Shown here: in pieces, positions 8,628 to 17,315 of the stretch | How positions within the stretch are numbered: position 1 is the stretch's first letter | Layout: every line of letters begins with the position of its first letter | Assembly (NCBI RefSeq): GCF_965200585.1 | Contig: NZ_OZ241361.1 | Source: Bacterioplanoides sp965200585 | GTDB taxonomy: Bacteria > Pseudomonadota > Gammaproteobacteria > Pseudomonadales > Oceanobacteraceae | Length of the DNA: 64,000 bases | Direction: 5' to 3' (one strand) | Position numbers and translations under genes: made by a program | Notes under the pieces: generated by a model | Database searches by the model: none | The model's input: only the letters and a program-made list of their open reading frames with translations | Told to the model about the DNA's origin: nothing

Positions 8628-9716
8628 TTACAAGTTTGGTTCTTCAACAACCACACCTTGTTCCACGTGGAACATTTTGCTGGCGGTGGGTTGCCAAACA
8701 TCGGTGAGCTTCTCTTTATCGATGCTGGTGATAAAGACCTGGCAATCGAGATCTTCCAGCAACTTACATAATGCATGACGGTGTTTTTCGTCCAGCTCAG
8801 ACGCCAGATCATCGACCAGATAAATAGTGCGACGCTGGCTCTCTTGTTGGAATAAAGCACCCTGGGCAATCTTCAGTGCCGCAACCACTGTCTTTTGCTG
8901 CCCACGGGATAAAATCTCCGCCGCCGGAAGTTTACCTACCTTAATGCGTAACTCGGCTCTGTGTGGCCCTGATTGGGTGTAACCGATGACTAAATCACGC
9001 TCCTGCTGCTTCTCCAGCACGTCTGCCAACGGCGTGTCTTTATCCCAACCACGGTAATACGCCAGTTGCACATCAATGGTGTTATCAAGCTGATTAAGAA
9101 TACGCTCGAATTCTGGCTTAAAGCGTTTGAGGTAGGTCTGGCGGTGCTGATCAATCACTTCGGCACTTTCGATAAAGCCCGTGGTCCAGGTGGGTAACCA
9201 TTCCAGCTCTTTTTGTTTCAGAACCGAATTACGCTGTTTTAGCTGCTTACGGAAGGTTTTCCACTGTTCCATAAACTTGTGTTCCACGTGGAACACTCCC
9301 CAGTCGATAAACTGGCGTCGTTCTTCCGGAGAGCCGGATAACAGCTTAAACGTATTGGGGTCGATAATCTGAACCGGAAGCCAATGTGCGGCTTCGGCCT
9401 GAGACGTCAGCACCGAACCGTTCAGTTTTAATAAGGTATCGCCACTTTTTAACCGCAGGCTGTCCATGGTGCACAAACCACGTTCTTCATCGTCAACTTC
9501 GAGGAACATCTCGATGCGATCTGACTCGTGATTCAGTACATGCTGGATTTTGGAAGTACGGAAGGATTTTCCCGAGGCCATCAGAGCAATGGCTTCTAAC
9601 ACACTGGTTTTACCGCAACCGTTGTTGCCGTAGATAAAATTAACGCCCTCGTGGGGCGTTATTTCCAGCGGCTGCAGATTACGCACGCCGCTGATTTTTA
9701 ATTGCCGAATAGGCAT
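8628..9716 (-). CDS. recF: DNA replication and repair protein RecF
   Basis: SMC-like ATPase that helps load RecA at ssDNA gaps as part of RecFOR. It has 362 residues, near the family norm of about 360. Walker A GNNGCGKT spans residues 30-37, the ABC signature is LSRGQQK, and Walker B is YLVDDLASELDE. It starts at the ATG at 9716, 12 bp after the dnaN stop, so it is probably cotranscribed with dnaN. The coding sequence contains two parS-like 16-mers, each encoding a Phe-His-Val-Glu segment. The final residues after the C-terminal parS site form a short acidic tail. Confidence 0.97.
   Translation of the reverse strand: MPIRQLKISGVRNLQPLEITPHEGVNFIYGNNGCGKTSVLEAIALMASGKSFRTSKIQHVLNHESDRIEMFLEVDDEERGLCTMDSLRLKSGDTLLKLNGSVLTSQAEAAHWLPVQIIDPNTFKLLSGSPEERRQFIDWGVFHVEHKFMEQWKTFRKQLKQRNSVLKQKELEWLPTWTTGFIESAEVIDQHRQTYLKRFKPEFERILNQLDNTIDVQLAYYRGWDKDTPLADVLEKQQERDLVIGYTQSGPHRAELRIKVGKLPAAEILSRGQQKTVVAALKIAQGALFQQESQRRTIYLVDDLASELDEKHRHALCKLLEDLDCQVFITSIDKEKLTDVWQPTASKMFHVEQGVVVEEPNL
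8659..8674. other. parS centromere-like site 1 (inside recF)
   Basis: The perfect 16-bp palindrome TGTTCCACGTGGAACA lies within the last codons of recF. It is identical in form to the Pseudomonas-type parS bound by chromosomal ParB. parA and parB are present 28 kb to the right. Confidence 0.9.
9280..9295. other. parS centromere-like site 2 (inside recF)
   Basis: A second copy of TGTTCCACGTGGAACA, 621 bp from the first and also within the recF reading frame. Two exact copies of a 16-mer this close to oriC are very unlikely by chance. Confidence 0.9.
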
Positions 9717-9728
9717 AGAGCTCGAACC

Positions 9729-10829
9729 CTACAGACGCATTGGCATAACAACATACATCGCATCGCCACCTTCCGGCTCTTCCAGCAATGCAGAAGAGTT
9801 AGCGTCAGACAGCGTCATTTTCACTTGCTGAGTATCCAGCACGCTCATCACGTCTTGCAGGTATGAAACGTTGAAACCCATTTCCAGTGAATCACCGTTG
9901 TAATCCACACCAACGGATTCTTCCGCTTCTTCCTGCTCCGGGTTGTTGGCGAACACTTTCAGCAGTTCCGGTTCCAGTACCAGACGTACACCACGGTACT
10001 TTTCGTTCGACAGAATGGCGGTACGGGCAAATACTGAGCGCAGTTCCTGACGATCCGCCAGCATCACATTGCTGCCGTTCTTCGGAATCACACGGCCATA
10101 ATCCGGGAACTTACCGTCTACCAGTTTGGAGGTGAAGGTGAAGTTTTCGGTGGTGGCACGCAGGTGATTGGTGCTCAGCGCCAGAGAAACGCTGGCTTCC
10201 GGGTCGGTCAGCAGCTTAGCCATTTCCAGCACGCCTTTACGCGGCAGAATGATTTGCTGCGCAGTATCCGGGCCAGCCATTTCAACGTGGGCCGTTGCTA
10301 AGCGGTGACCATCGGTAGAAACCGTACGTAAACCATTGGCGGTTACTTCAAACAGCATACCGTTGAGGTAATAACGCACGTCCTGCTGAGCCATGGCAAA
10401 GCTGGTGCGATCGATCACACGACGCAGCTTGTTCTGCTCCAGCACAAAGTGCTGCTCACCGGCGATGTTTTCCACATTCGGGAATTCGGTCGCAGGCAGC
10501 GTTGATAAGGTAAAACGGGAGCGACCGGAGCGTACATTGACACGCTGGTCATCCTGCTCGATGGTAATTTCTGCACCGTCCGGTAAGGAACGGCAGATAT
10601 CCATCAGCTTTTTCGCGGGTACAGTAATCTCACCTTCCTGGCCAACCTCGTCAAGCGTGACGCGACCAACCAGTTCAACTTCCAGATCTGTACCCGTTAA
10701 AGACAGCTGCTGGCCCTGAACTTCCAACAACACGTTGGACAGTACCGGCAGCGTCTGGCGTTTTTCCACTACGCCGGCTACCAGTTGCAATGGGCGCAGA
10801 AGGGCTTCCCTAGAGATAACGAATTTCAT
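9729..10829 (-). CDS. dnaN: DNA polymerase III sliding clamp, beta subunit
   Basis: Ring-shaped processivity clamp of the replicative polymerase, 366 residues, matching E. coli DnaN (366). The typical N-terminus MKFVISREALLRPLQLVAGV and C-terminus ending YVVMPMRL are both present, and the three repeated clamp folds account for the whole length. The start is the ATG at 10829, 16 bp after the dnaA stop. It forms the dnaA-dnaN-recF unit. Confidence 0.98.
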   Translation of the reverse strand: MKFVISREALLRPLQLVAGVVEKRQTLPVLSNVLLEVQGQQLSLTGTDLEVELVGRVTLDEVGQEGEITVPAKKLMDICRSLPDGAEITIEQDDQRVNVRSGRSRFTLSTLPATEFPNVENIAGEQHFVLEQNKLRRVIDRTSFAMAQQDVRYYLNGMLFEVTANGLRTVSTDGHRLATAHVEMAGPDTAQQIILPRKGVLEMAKLLTDPEASVSLALSTNHLRATTENFTFTSKLVDGKFPDYGRVIPKNGSNVMLADRQELRSVFARTAILSNEKYRGVRLVLEPELLKVFANNPEQEEAEESVGVDYNGDSLEMGFNVSYLQDVMSVLDTQQVKMTLSDANSSALLEEPEGGDAMYVVMPMRL

Positions 10830-10845
10830 GGTTCTCCACTCAGAT

Positions 10846-12498
10846 CTAGGTTGTCAGTGAACGCAGTAAGTTCTTGTAATCTTCACGAACGTCTGCAGTC
10901 GTTTCCTGTAACTCTTTGATTTTACGGCATGCGTGCAAAACTGTCGTGTGGTCACGACCACCAAACGCAGCGCCGATTTCCGGCAGGCTGTGATTGGTTA
11001 ATTCTTTGCTCAATGCCATCGCCACCTGTCGTGGGCGGGCAATGGAACGCGTGCGGCGCTTAGATAATAAATCAGACAACTTCAGTTTGTAATACTCAGC
11101 CACAATTCGCTGAATATTGTCGATACTGACTTGTTTATCCTGCAGAGCCAACAGGTCTTTTAGTGATTCTTTAATAAAAGGAAGAGTAATGTCACTGCCG
11201 GTAAAATGCGAGTTCGCAATCACCCGTTTCAGTGCCCCTTCCAGCTCCCGGACATTGGAGCGAATTTTCTGGGCAATAAAGAAAGCAGCGTCGTCTGGCA
11301 GGTGCACATTACTCTGCTCGGCCTTCTTCATTAAGATCGCAACCCGGGTTTCCAGTTCCGGTGGTTCCACCGCTACGGTTAAACCCCAGCCGAAACGACT
11401 TTTCAGGCGCTCTTCCAGGCCATTAATTTCTTTTGGATAGCGGTCACAGGTCAGAATCATCTGCTGGCCGCCTTCTAACAAGGCATTAAAGGTGTGGAAA
11501 AATTCTTCCTGGGAGCGTTCTTTACCGGCGAAGAACTGGATATCGTCAATTAACAGCGCATCCAGGCCGCGGTAAAAACGTTTAAATTCATTGATGGCGT
11601 TCAGCTGTAACGCTTTCACCATATCCTGCACAAAGCGCTCGGAATGCACGTACAACACCTTGGCATTCGGGTCTTTGCTTTGCAGATAGTTACCCACGGC
11701 GTGCATTAAGTGAGTTTTACCTAAACCCACACCACCGTATATAAAGAGGGGGTTGTACGAGCCACCGGCGTTTTCAGCCACCTGGCGCGCTGCGGCATGA
11801 GCCAGCTGGTTCGATTTACCTTCAACAAAACTCTGGAAGGTAAAGTTGGTATTCAGGAAACTCTGATGCTGTAAGCCCCCTTCTACCTGCACTTCACGCT
11901 TGGCTTTAGGCTTAGCCGGTGCAGAACGTGTTGCCGCAAAAGAAGGAGCGCTGCTGATCGGCATGCTAGGCGCTGACTCCATTTGTGGTGCTGACGGCAT
12001 ATCAAAACCACGGCCATCACCAGCCAGTAAATCACCTTGCTGCGGTGCACTGTCGGCCATCGAAGGAGCGTGTTCCAGCTGCGAATAATCCGTTGCTTCA
12101 AACCCGGCTGTACTGGTGGGCTGAGCAAAAGCAAATTCTTCTTTAACCACGGGTGGAGCAACGGCCGGCTTGGGCCGACGCGGTGGTGGTGCCGGGCGGG
12201 CAGGTGGTGGCGTTGCCGGACGCTGAAACATAGGGCGAGCCTCACCCACCACAATCTCAGCGTGAGTAATACGGCCGCCATTTAATTCAGACAGGATTTC
12301 CTGAATCCGCTGCAGGTACTTATCTTTCACCCAGTCTTTCACAAAGCGGTTAGGCGCACTCAGGCTTAACTGACCATTGTCATCCGTGCTGGCCACCAGA
12401 GGCCGGATCCATGTGTTGTATTGCTGAGCGGGCAGTTCATGTTGTAACTGACCCAGGCAGTCTTGCCATAAACCTGTCACGGCAACCTCAATATTCAA
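10846..12498 (-). CDS. dnaA: chromosomal replication initiator DnaA
   Basis: AAA+ ATPase that binds DnaA boxes and melts oriC. It has 550 residues, longer than E. coli DnaA (467) because of an extended Pro/Ala/Ser-rich domain II (about residues 90-205). Domain I is at 1-85. Walker A GGVGLGKT is at 255-262 and Walker B LLIDDIQFF includes Asp318/Asp319. The domain IV signature GGRDHTTVLHACRKI is at 513-527. Starts at the ATG at 12498. Upstream lies the DnaA-box-bearing intergenic region, so the gene is probably autoregulated. Confidence 0.98.
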   Translation of the reverse strand: MNIEVAVTGLWQDCLGQLQHELPAQQYNTWIRPLVASTDDNGQLSLSAPNRFVKDWVKDKYLQRIQEILSELNGGRITHAEIVVGEARPMFQRPATPPPARPAPPPRRPKPAVAPPVVKEEFAFAQPTSTAGFEATDYSQLEHAPSMADSAPQQGDLLAGDGRGFDMPSAPQMESAPSMPISSAPSFAATRSAPAKPKAKREVQVEGGLQHQSFLNTNFTFQSFVEGKSNQLAHAAARQVAENAGGSYNPLFIYGGVGLGKTHLMHAVGNYLQSKDPNAKVLYVHSERFVQDMVKALQLNAINEFKRFYRGLDALLIDDIQFFAGKERSQEEFFHTFNALLEGGQQMILTCDRYPKEINGLEERLKSRFGWGLTVAVEPPELETRVAILMKKAEQSNVHLPDDAAFFIAQKIRSNVRELEGALKRVIANSHFTGSDITLPFIKESLKDLLALQDKQVSIDNIQRIVAEYYKLKLSDLLSKRRTRSIARPRQVAMALSKELTNHSLPEIGAAFGGRDHTTVLHACRKIKELQETTADVREDYKNLLRSLTT

Positions 12499-12529
12499 AT
12501 TTTAAGCGAGCCGCATAGTGTACCCAAGA

Positions 12530-12790
12530 CCGCCAGGGTTATCCACAGAGATTGCGGGTTAAATCAAAAAAGCCCGAATTCTTGTGGATAAACCCGCTTA
12601 TAACCCCACTGAAAAGCTGAGCACCGAATTGAGGATAACCCTGACAACCCGGCTCACTGTGTATAACAGGCCATTTAATACACCGGATTTTCCCAGTTAA
12701 CCCTAAGCTTAAACGCAGTTAATACCTGACTTATAATTCCAGTAAGCTATTGTTTTATAATGATTTTTTTATGTTTTCCACAAAAATTGA
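12530..12790. other. candidate oriC (dnaA-rpmH intergenic region)
   Basis: The 537-bp gap between divergent dnaA and rpmH holds two perfect DnaA boxes (TTATCCACA at 12539-12547; TGTGGATAA at 12583-12591). It also holds three one-mismatch boxes: TGAGGATAA 12630-12638, TGTGTATAA 12658-12666 and TTTTCCACA 12775-12783. An AT-rich stretch at about 12720-12860 could serve as the unwinding element. Pseudomonas origins map to exactly this gene interval. Gene orientation diverges here, which supports an origin. Confidence 0.75.
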
Positions 12791-12929
12791 GGCCTTAAGA
12801 AATAATAATAACGAACTTCTCTCTTCTTTCCTTCAACACATATTCATTCATATTTTCTTATTCAGAACCCAGCGGAAAAGTGATCCAATCGTTTTCACAA
12901 ACTTTGTGTAATTGCACAAAAATTCACCA

Positions 12930-12958
12930 TTGCTATTGGTTTGCCTTTCTCATACAAT
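12930..12958 (+). promoter_or_regulatory. probable rpmH promoter
   Basis: -35 TTGCTA (12930-12935), 17-bp spacer, -10 TACAAT (12953-12958), leaving a leader of about 70 nt before the rpmH ATG. Confidence 0.5.
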
Positions 12959-13035
12959 TGCCGCCCTCAAAAATTTGGCTTTTCATTGGCTGCTAAGCCG
13001 TGAAATACAAACCGTAAATTTAAAGTGACAGTATT

Positions 13036-13170
13036 ATGAAACGTACTTTTCAACCAAGCGTATTAAAGCGTAAGCGTACTCACGGTTTCCGTGCTCGTAT
13101 GGCTACTAAAAACGGCCGTCAGGTTCTGGCTCGTCGTCGTGCAAAAGGCCGTCACGTTCTGACTGCTTAA
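13036..13170 (+). CDS. rpmH: 50S ribosomal protein L34
   Basis: Very basic 44-residue protein MKRTFQPSVLKRKRTHGFRA... ending GRHVLTA, the canonical L34 sequence and length. It is a structural protein of the large ribosomal subunit. The ATG at 13036 is preceded by a purine-containing but weak Shine-Dalgarno (AAAGTGACAG). It heads the rightward rpmH-rnpA-yidD-yidC cluster. Confidence 0.98.
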   Translation: MKRTFQPSVLKRKRTHGFRARMATKNGRQVLARRRAKGRHVLTA

Positions 13171-13201
13171 TTGACCGTTTACTTCCGTACGATTGTTATT
13201 G

Positions 13202-13594
13202 ATGCCTGAGTTTGAGTTTTCCCGGCAACTGCGTTTATTAAAACCAGCCGAGTTCAAACGGGTTTTTGATAACACCGAATTACGCGGAAGTACCCCCCAG
13301 TTGCTGTTGCTTGCATCAGCGAATGGGCTTGATCATCCGCGAATTGGCTTTGTATTGGCAAAGAAGCAAATCAAGCATGCGGTGCAACGTAATCGGGTTA
13401 AACGACTTATTCGTGAGTCTTGCCGGTTAAATCAGCATCAATTGCCTGCCGCCGATTTTGTTATACTGGCCCGTTCCGGGATCACTGAGCTGGACAACCA
13501 GCAAATACGTGAGATGATTGACGCCCTTTGGTTCAGATTGAAGCGCCCATCCCATGGCAGACCATCAAACGGCAAACGTAAAAAACGGCGTTAA
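13202..13594 (+). CDS. rnpA: ribonuclease P protein component
   Basis: Basic protein cofactor of RNase P, which matures tRNA 5' ends. The family RNR motif is visible as AVQRNRVKRLIRE, with RIGFVLAKKQIKHA before it and LARSG later. The ATG at 13202 gives 130 residues; a TTG at 13193 would add three residues, and neither start has a clear Shine-Dalgarno. The 3' end overlaps yidD by 41 nt in another frame, as often seen in this cluster. Confidence 0.93.
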   Translation: MPEFEFSRQLRLLKPAEFKRVFDNTELRGSTPQLLLLASANGLDHPRIGFVLAKKQIKHAVQRNRVKRLIRESCRLNQHQLPAADFVILARSGITELDNQQIREMIDALWFRLKRPSHGRPSNGKRKKRR

Positions 13595-13850
13595 CCCTAT
13601 CGCCCGATTTATGCTCGCTTTTGTTGCGCTCTATCGCTACGCAATCAGTCCCTTATTTCCCAGTCGTTGTCGTTATTACCCCACTTGTTCTGCTTATGCC
13701 GATGAAGCTATTCGTCGTTATGGTGCATTACGCGGTGGTAAGTTAGCCTTACAGCGATTGCTCCGGTGTCACCCATGGGGTTCCCATGGCGTCGATCCGG
13801 TACCTGATATACCCAACCCTCAATCCCACTGTTGTCAACGGAAAGCCTGA
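13554..13850 (+). CDS. yidD: membrane protein insertion efficiency factor YidD
   Basis: Small (98-residue) membrane-associated protein thought to assist YidC/Sec-dependent insertion. The diagnostic core is ALYRYAISPLFPSRCRYYPT followed by CSAYADEAI and CHPWG.HGVDPVP, with its conserved Cys residues. The ATG at 13554 lies inside the end of rnpA. A later ATG at 13611 is possible, but it would remove only the non-conserved leader. Confidence 0.92.
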   Translation: MADHQTANVKNGVNPIARFMLAFVALYRYAISPLFPSRCRYYPTCSAYADEAIRRYGALRGGKLALQRLLRCHPWGSHGVDPVPDIPNPQSHCCQRKA

Positions 13851-13852
13851 TC

Positions 13853-15514
13853 ATGGATATCCGCCGTACGGTTATATTTATTGGCTTAGCCATTAGTACT
13901 TATTTTTTAATTCTTGCCTGGAATGATGACTACGGTCAGAACACTCAGGCAAACGCGCCGATTGCGGCGGTTTCTGAAACTCAGGATGCGCCGGTACCCG
14001 TGGAAGCTGGTGTTGTCAGTGCTGACAATGGTGATATCCCGGATGTGGATGCACCACAAGTCGCTCCGGAGTCCATTGATGTGGCAGTGCCGGATGGCAA
14101 GCTGATCACTGTGAATACCGATGTGTTACAGGTCACCATTGATCCTCGTGGTGGTGAAGTCACTCAGGTGTTGCTGCCAGCGTATCCGGCGTCTATTGAA
14201 CAAAAAGACGTGCCGTTTGTGCTGATGGAGAAAAACAACCGTCGTACTTATGTGGCTCAAAGTGGTCTGCTGGGTAAAGACGGTGTTGATGCCAAAGGTC
14301 CGGCGTTATACAGCGTTGCTCAGAACAGCTACGAGCTTGCTGAAGGTGATTCAGAGCTGAAGGTTGTTCTGACGACTGAAACCGCTAAAGGTACCGTCGA
14401 GAAAATCTTTACTTTTAAGCCGGGTAATTACCTGATCGACGTGACTTACCGCATCAACAACACGTCAGATCAGAACTGGCAAGGTACTTTCTATGCTCAG
14501 CTGAAGCGTGATAACTCATCCGACCCGTCTGAGGGTAATGCGATGGGTATGCAGTCTTATCTGGGGGCGGCATTAACCACCAAAGAAAACCGTTACGAAA
14601 AGATTGGTTTTGATGATCTGGTTGATGGTCCGTATAAGTCTGTTGAACAAGGTGGTTGGGCGTCAATGCTGCAGCACTACTTCCTGTCTGCCTGGATTCC
14701 TGCTCAGGATCAGCCGCACACCTACAATGGTCGTCAGGTTAAAGGCAACAATGTATTCGGTTTCTACAGTGCTCCTACTACAGTAGCACCGGGCTCTGTG
14801 GGTGAAGTGGGTGCGCAATTGTACGTTGGCCCGAAAGACCAGGAGCGTTTAGGTGAAATTGCTGAACATCTGGATCTGACCATCGACTACGGTTGGTTAT
14901 GGTGGGTGGCTCAGCCACTGTTCTGGTTGCTGGATAACATCCACGACATTGTGGGTAACTGGGGTGTTGCGATTATCTTCCTGACCATTCTGATTAAGCT
15001 GGCGTTCTTCAAGCTGTCGGCGGCGTCTTACCGCTCGATGGCGAATATGCGTAAAGTCGCGCCGAAGATGCAGGAAATCAAAGAGCGCTACGGTGATAAC
15101 CGTGAGAAGCTCGGCCAGGAGATGATGAAGCTCTACAAGGAAGAGAAGATCAATCCACTGGGCGGCTGTTTACCGATTCTGGTACAGATGCCGGTGTTTA
15201 TTGCGCTGTACTGGGTACTGATGGAATCCGTTGAGCTGCGCCAGGCGCCGTTCTTCCTGTGGATTGAAGATATGTCGGTGATGGATCCTTACTTTATCCT
15301 GCCGCTGATCATGGGCGCTTCGATGTTTATTCAGATGAAGCTGAACCCAACACCGCCAGACCCAATGCAGGCGCGTGTGATGCAGTTTATGCCAATCATC
15401 TTCACCATCTTCTTCCTGTGGTTCCCGGCTGGCCTGGTACTGTACTGGGTAGTGAACAACATTCTGTCGATTGCGCAGCAGTATGTGATCACTAAGCAGA
15501 TTGAAAATAGCTGA
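13853..15514 (+). CDS. yidC: membrane protein insertase YidC
   Basis: Inserts and folds inner-membrane proteins, with or without Sec. It has 553 residues, matching the gram-negative type. The N-terminal anchor is MDIRRTVIFIGLAISTYFLI, followed by a large periplasmic beta domain (about residues 60-330). The five-helix insertase core begins at NWGVAIIFLTILIKL, with the cytosolic coiled region KVAPKMQEIKERYGD and the NPLGGCLPILVQMP motif. The ATG at 13853 is preferred over 13832 because it starts exactly at the conserved MDIRR. A terminator follows at 15531-15645. Confidence 0.97.
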   Translation: MDIRRTVIFIGLAISTYFLILAWNDDYGQNTQANAPIAAVSETQDAPVPVEAGVVSADNGDIPDVDAPQVAPESIDVAVPDGKLITVNTDVLQVTIDPRGGEVTQVLLPAYPASIEQKDVPFVLMEKNNRRTYVAQSGLLGKDGVDAKGPALYSVAQNSYELAEGDSELKVVLTTETAKGTVEKIFTFKPGNYLIDVTYRINNTSDQNWQGTFYAQLKRDNSSDPSEGNAMGMQSYLGAALTTKENRYEKIGFDDLVDGPYKSVEQGGWASMLQHYFLSAWIPAQDQPHTYNGRQVKGNNVFGFYSAPTTVAPGSVGEVGAQLYVGPKDQERLGEIAEHLDLTIDYGWLWWVAQPLFWLLDNIHDIVGNWGVAIIFLTILIKLAFFKLSAASYRSMANMRKVAPKMQEIKERYGDNREKLGQEMMKLYKEEKINPLGGCLPILVQMPVFIALYWVLMESVELRQAPFFLWIEDMSVMDPYFILPLIMGASMFIQMKLNPTPPDPMQARVMQFMPIIFTIFFLWFPAGLVLYWVVNNILSIAQQYVITKQIENS

Positions 15515-15530
15515 TTATTAACTGTTATAT

Positions 15531-15645
15531 AAAACCCCGATTGGGTGTTTTAGCTAAGCGACCTCCGATGGCATGGATGCCATCGAAGAGCCTACATGGA
15601 TGTACTTGCAGCGTGTCGCGTGCTGAAATGCCGGATCGGGGTTTT
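15531..15645 (+). terminator. yidC terminator with a repeat-filled loop
   Basis: The 11-bp arms AAAACCCCGAT (15531-15541) and ATCGGGGTTTT (15635-15645), followed by CTTTTC, look like an intrinsic terminator. The loop is 93 nt instead of a few bases. Inside it lie CGATGGCA-TGGA-TGCCATCG (15566-15585) and TACA-TGGA-TGTA (15593-15604), members of the constant-loop hairpin family. Confidence 0.6.
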
Positions 15646-15699
15646 CTTTTCTCTGGAAAAAGTGTTTCGTGTTCGATTTGTCACGTGACACGTGGTAAA

Positions 15700-15738
15700 T
15701 ACGTCCCTGTACACTCGACTATCGCATCCCTGCGATAG
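15700..15738. repeat. TCCC-loop hairpins upstream of mnmE
   Basis: Two adjacent hairpins: TACG-TCCC-TGTA (15700-15711) and CTATCGCA-TCCC-TGCGATAG (15719-15738, perfect 8-bp stem). The loop matches the hairpins at 8534-8573 and 61161-61180 while the stems differ. Confidence 0.65.
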
Positions 15739-15784
15739 ACGGTCACTCAGACAAAACCAACACGACACACTCAAGCGAATTCTT

Positions 15785-17182
15785 ATGTCAGAACATGCCA
15801 TTCATCAGGACACCATCACCGCTGTTGCCACCGCCCCCGGGCGCGGAGGCGTTGGTATTATTCGGGTATCCGGTGAGCTGGCACTCACTGTGGCAGAAAA
15901 GATTCTCGGCTTTCAGCCAAAACCCCGCTACGCCCACTACGGCCCATTTACCGCTGCGGATGGCACGGTGCTGGACGAAGGCATTGCCTTGTATTTCCCC
16001 AATCCGAACTCATTTACTGGCGAAGATGTGCTGGAGCTGCAAGGCCATGGCGGCCCGGTGGTGCTGGATCTGCTGTTAAAAGAAGTGGTGGCGTTAGGCT
16101 GTCGCTTAGCGCGCCCGGGTGAGTTCTCAGAACGCGCCTTCCTCAATGATAAAATGGATCTAGCCCAAGCTGAGGCGATTGCTGACTTAATTGACTCCGC
16201 CTCTGAGCAAGCCGCTCGTTGTGCGCTGCGCTCGATGCAGGGGGAATTCTCGAACAAAGTACACAGTCTGCTCGATCAGCTGATTCATCTGCGGATGTAT
16301 GTGGAAGCAGCGATCGACTTTCCGGAAGAAGAAATCGACTTTCTTTCGGATGGCAAAGTTTCCACTATGTTATCCACAGTTGACGGTGAATTAAAATCGG
16401 TGCTGCAGGAAGCCAATCAGGGTGCTCTATTGCGGGAAGGCATGAACGTCGTCATTGCTGGGCGGCCTAACGCTGGTAAGTCCTCACTACTGAATGCCTT
16501 AGCGGGTCAGGAGCGGGCTATTGTCACCGATATTGCCGGTACCACCCGGGATGTTTTAAAAGAGCATATTCATATTGATGGCATGCCGCTGCACATCATT
16601 GATACCGCGGGTTTGCGCGATGCGCCGGATGAAGTGGAACGTATTGGTATCCAGCGTGCCTGGGCCGAGATTGAGCAGGCCGATCGGGTGTTGCTGATGA
16701 TTGATTCCACCACTCACGAAACCGACCCTAAAGCCCTGTTGCATGCCTTGTATGATGAACAGGGATTAGCCTCAGAGACGGATTCACTATTGGCCTCTGG
16801 GCGTTTAACCGTGATCCGTAATAAGGCGGATATCTCAGAAGAAAGCATGGGGTTATCCACAACCGGGGATTTCCCAACCATTACCTTATCGGCGAAACAC
16901 AACCAGGGCGTGGATGACCTGCGCCAGCACCTGAAAGACGTGATGGGATTTGAAGCCGCTTCTGAAGGTGGATTCCTCGCCCGCCGTCGTCATATTGATG
17001 CGCTAAACCGTGCTCAGGAAGCGCTGGATTTTGGCCGTCAGCAGCTGGAAGGCATGGCCGCCGGTGAGTTACTGGCCGAAGACCTGCGCATGGCACAACA
17101 CGCGCTGAATGAAATCACTGGTGAATTCACCGCTGACGACCTGTTGGGTGAGATTTTTGGTAGCTTCTGCATTGGTAAGTGA
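15785..17182 (+). CDS. mnmE: tRNA-modification GTPase MnmE
   Basis: Works with MnmG to make 5-carboxymethylaminomethyl-uridine at the tRNA wobble position. It has 465 residues. The N-terminal formyl-THF-binding domain starts TITAVATAPGRGGVGIIRVS. The G domain has the P-loop GRPNAGKSSL, then DIAGTTRD and DTAGLRD. The protein ends in the essential FCIGK motif. The ATG at 15785 is used rather than the upstream in-frame start at 15692, because conserved similarity begins there. Two perfect DnaA boxes fall inside the gene (16370-16378 and 16853-16861). Confidence 0.97.
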   Translation: MSEHAIHQDTITAVATAPGRGGVGIIRVSGELALTVAEKILGFQPKPRYAHYGPFTAADGTVLDEGIALYFPNPNSFTGEDVLELQGHGGPVVLDLLLKEVVALGCRLARPGEFSERAFLNDKMDLAQAEAIADLIDSASEQAARCALRSMQGEFSNKVHSLLDQLIHLRMYVEAAIDFPEEEIDFLSDGKVSTMLSTVDGELKSVLQEANQGALLREGMNVVIAGRPNAGKSSLLNALAGQERAIVTDIAGTTRDVLKEHIHIDGMPLHIIDTAGLRDAPDEVERIGIQRAWAEIEQADRVLLMIDSTTHETDPKALLHALYDEQGLASETDSLLASGRLTVIRNKADISEESMGLSTTGDFPTITLSAKHNQGVDDLRQHLKDVMGFEAASEGGFLARRRHIDALNRAQEALDFGRQQLEGMAAGELLAEDLRMAQHALNEITGEFTADDLLGEIFGSFCIGK

Positions 17183-17315
17183 TTGTAAGCAATTGTTTCG
17201 GATTTTATCTGTACGGTAATATCCTACTTTTGTATTGTACGGATTCTGATCAGTAATCAGTTGTTCATATTGATTTATGACTGATTAACTAATTCTCATA
17301 ATCCGGATTAAAACC

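Noticed and set aside
15679..15690. TGTCACGTGACA palindrome upstream of mnmE as a third parS site
   Set aside because: Extended to 16 bp it matches the Pseudomonas-type parS poorly at the outer positions, unlike the two perfect copies in recF.
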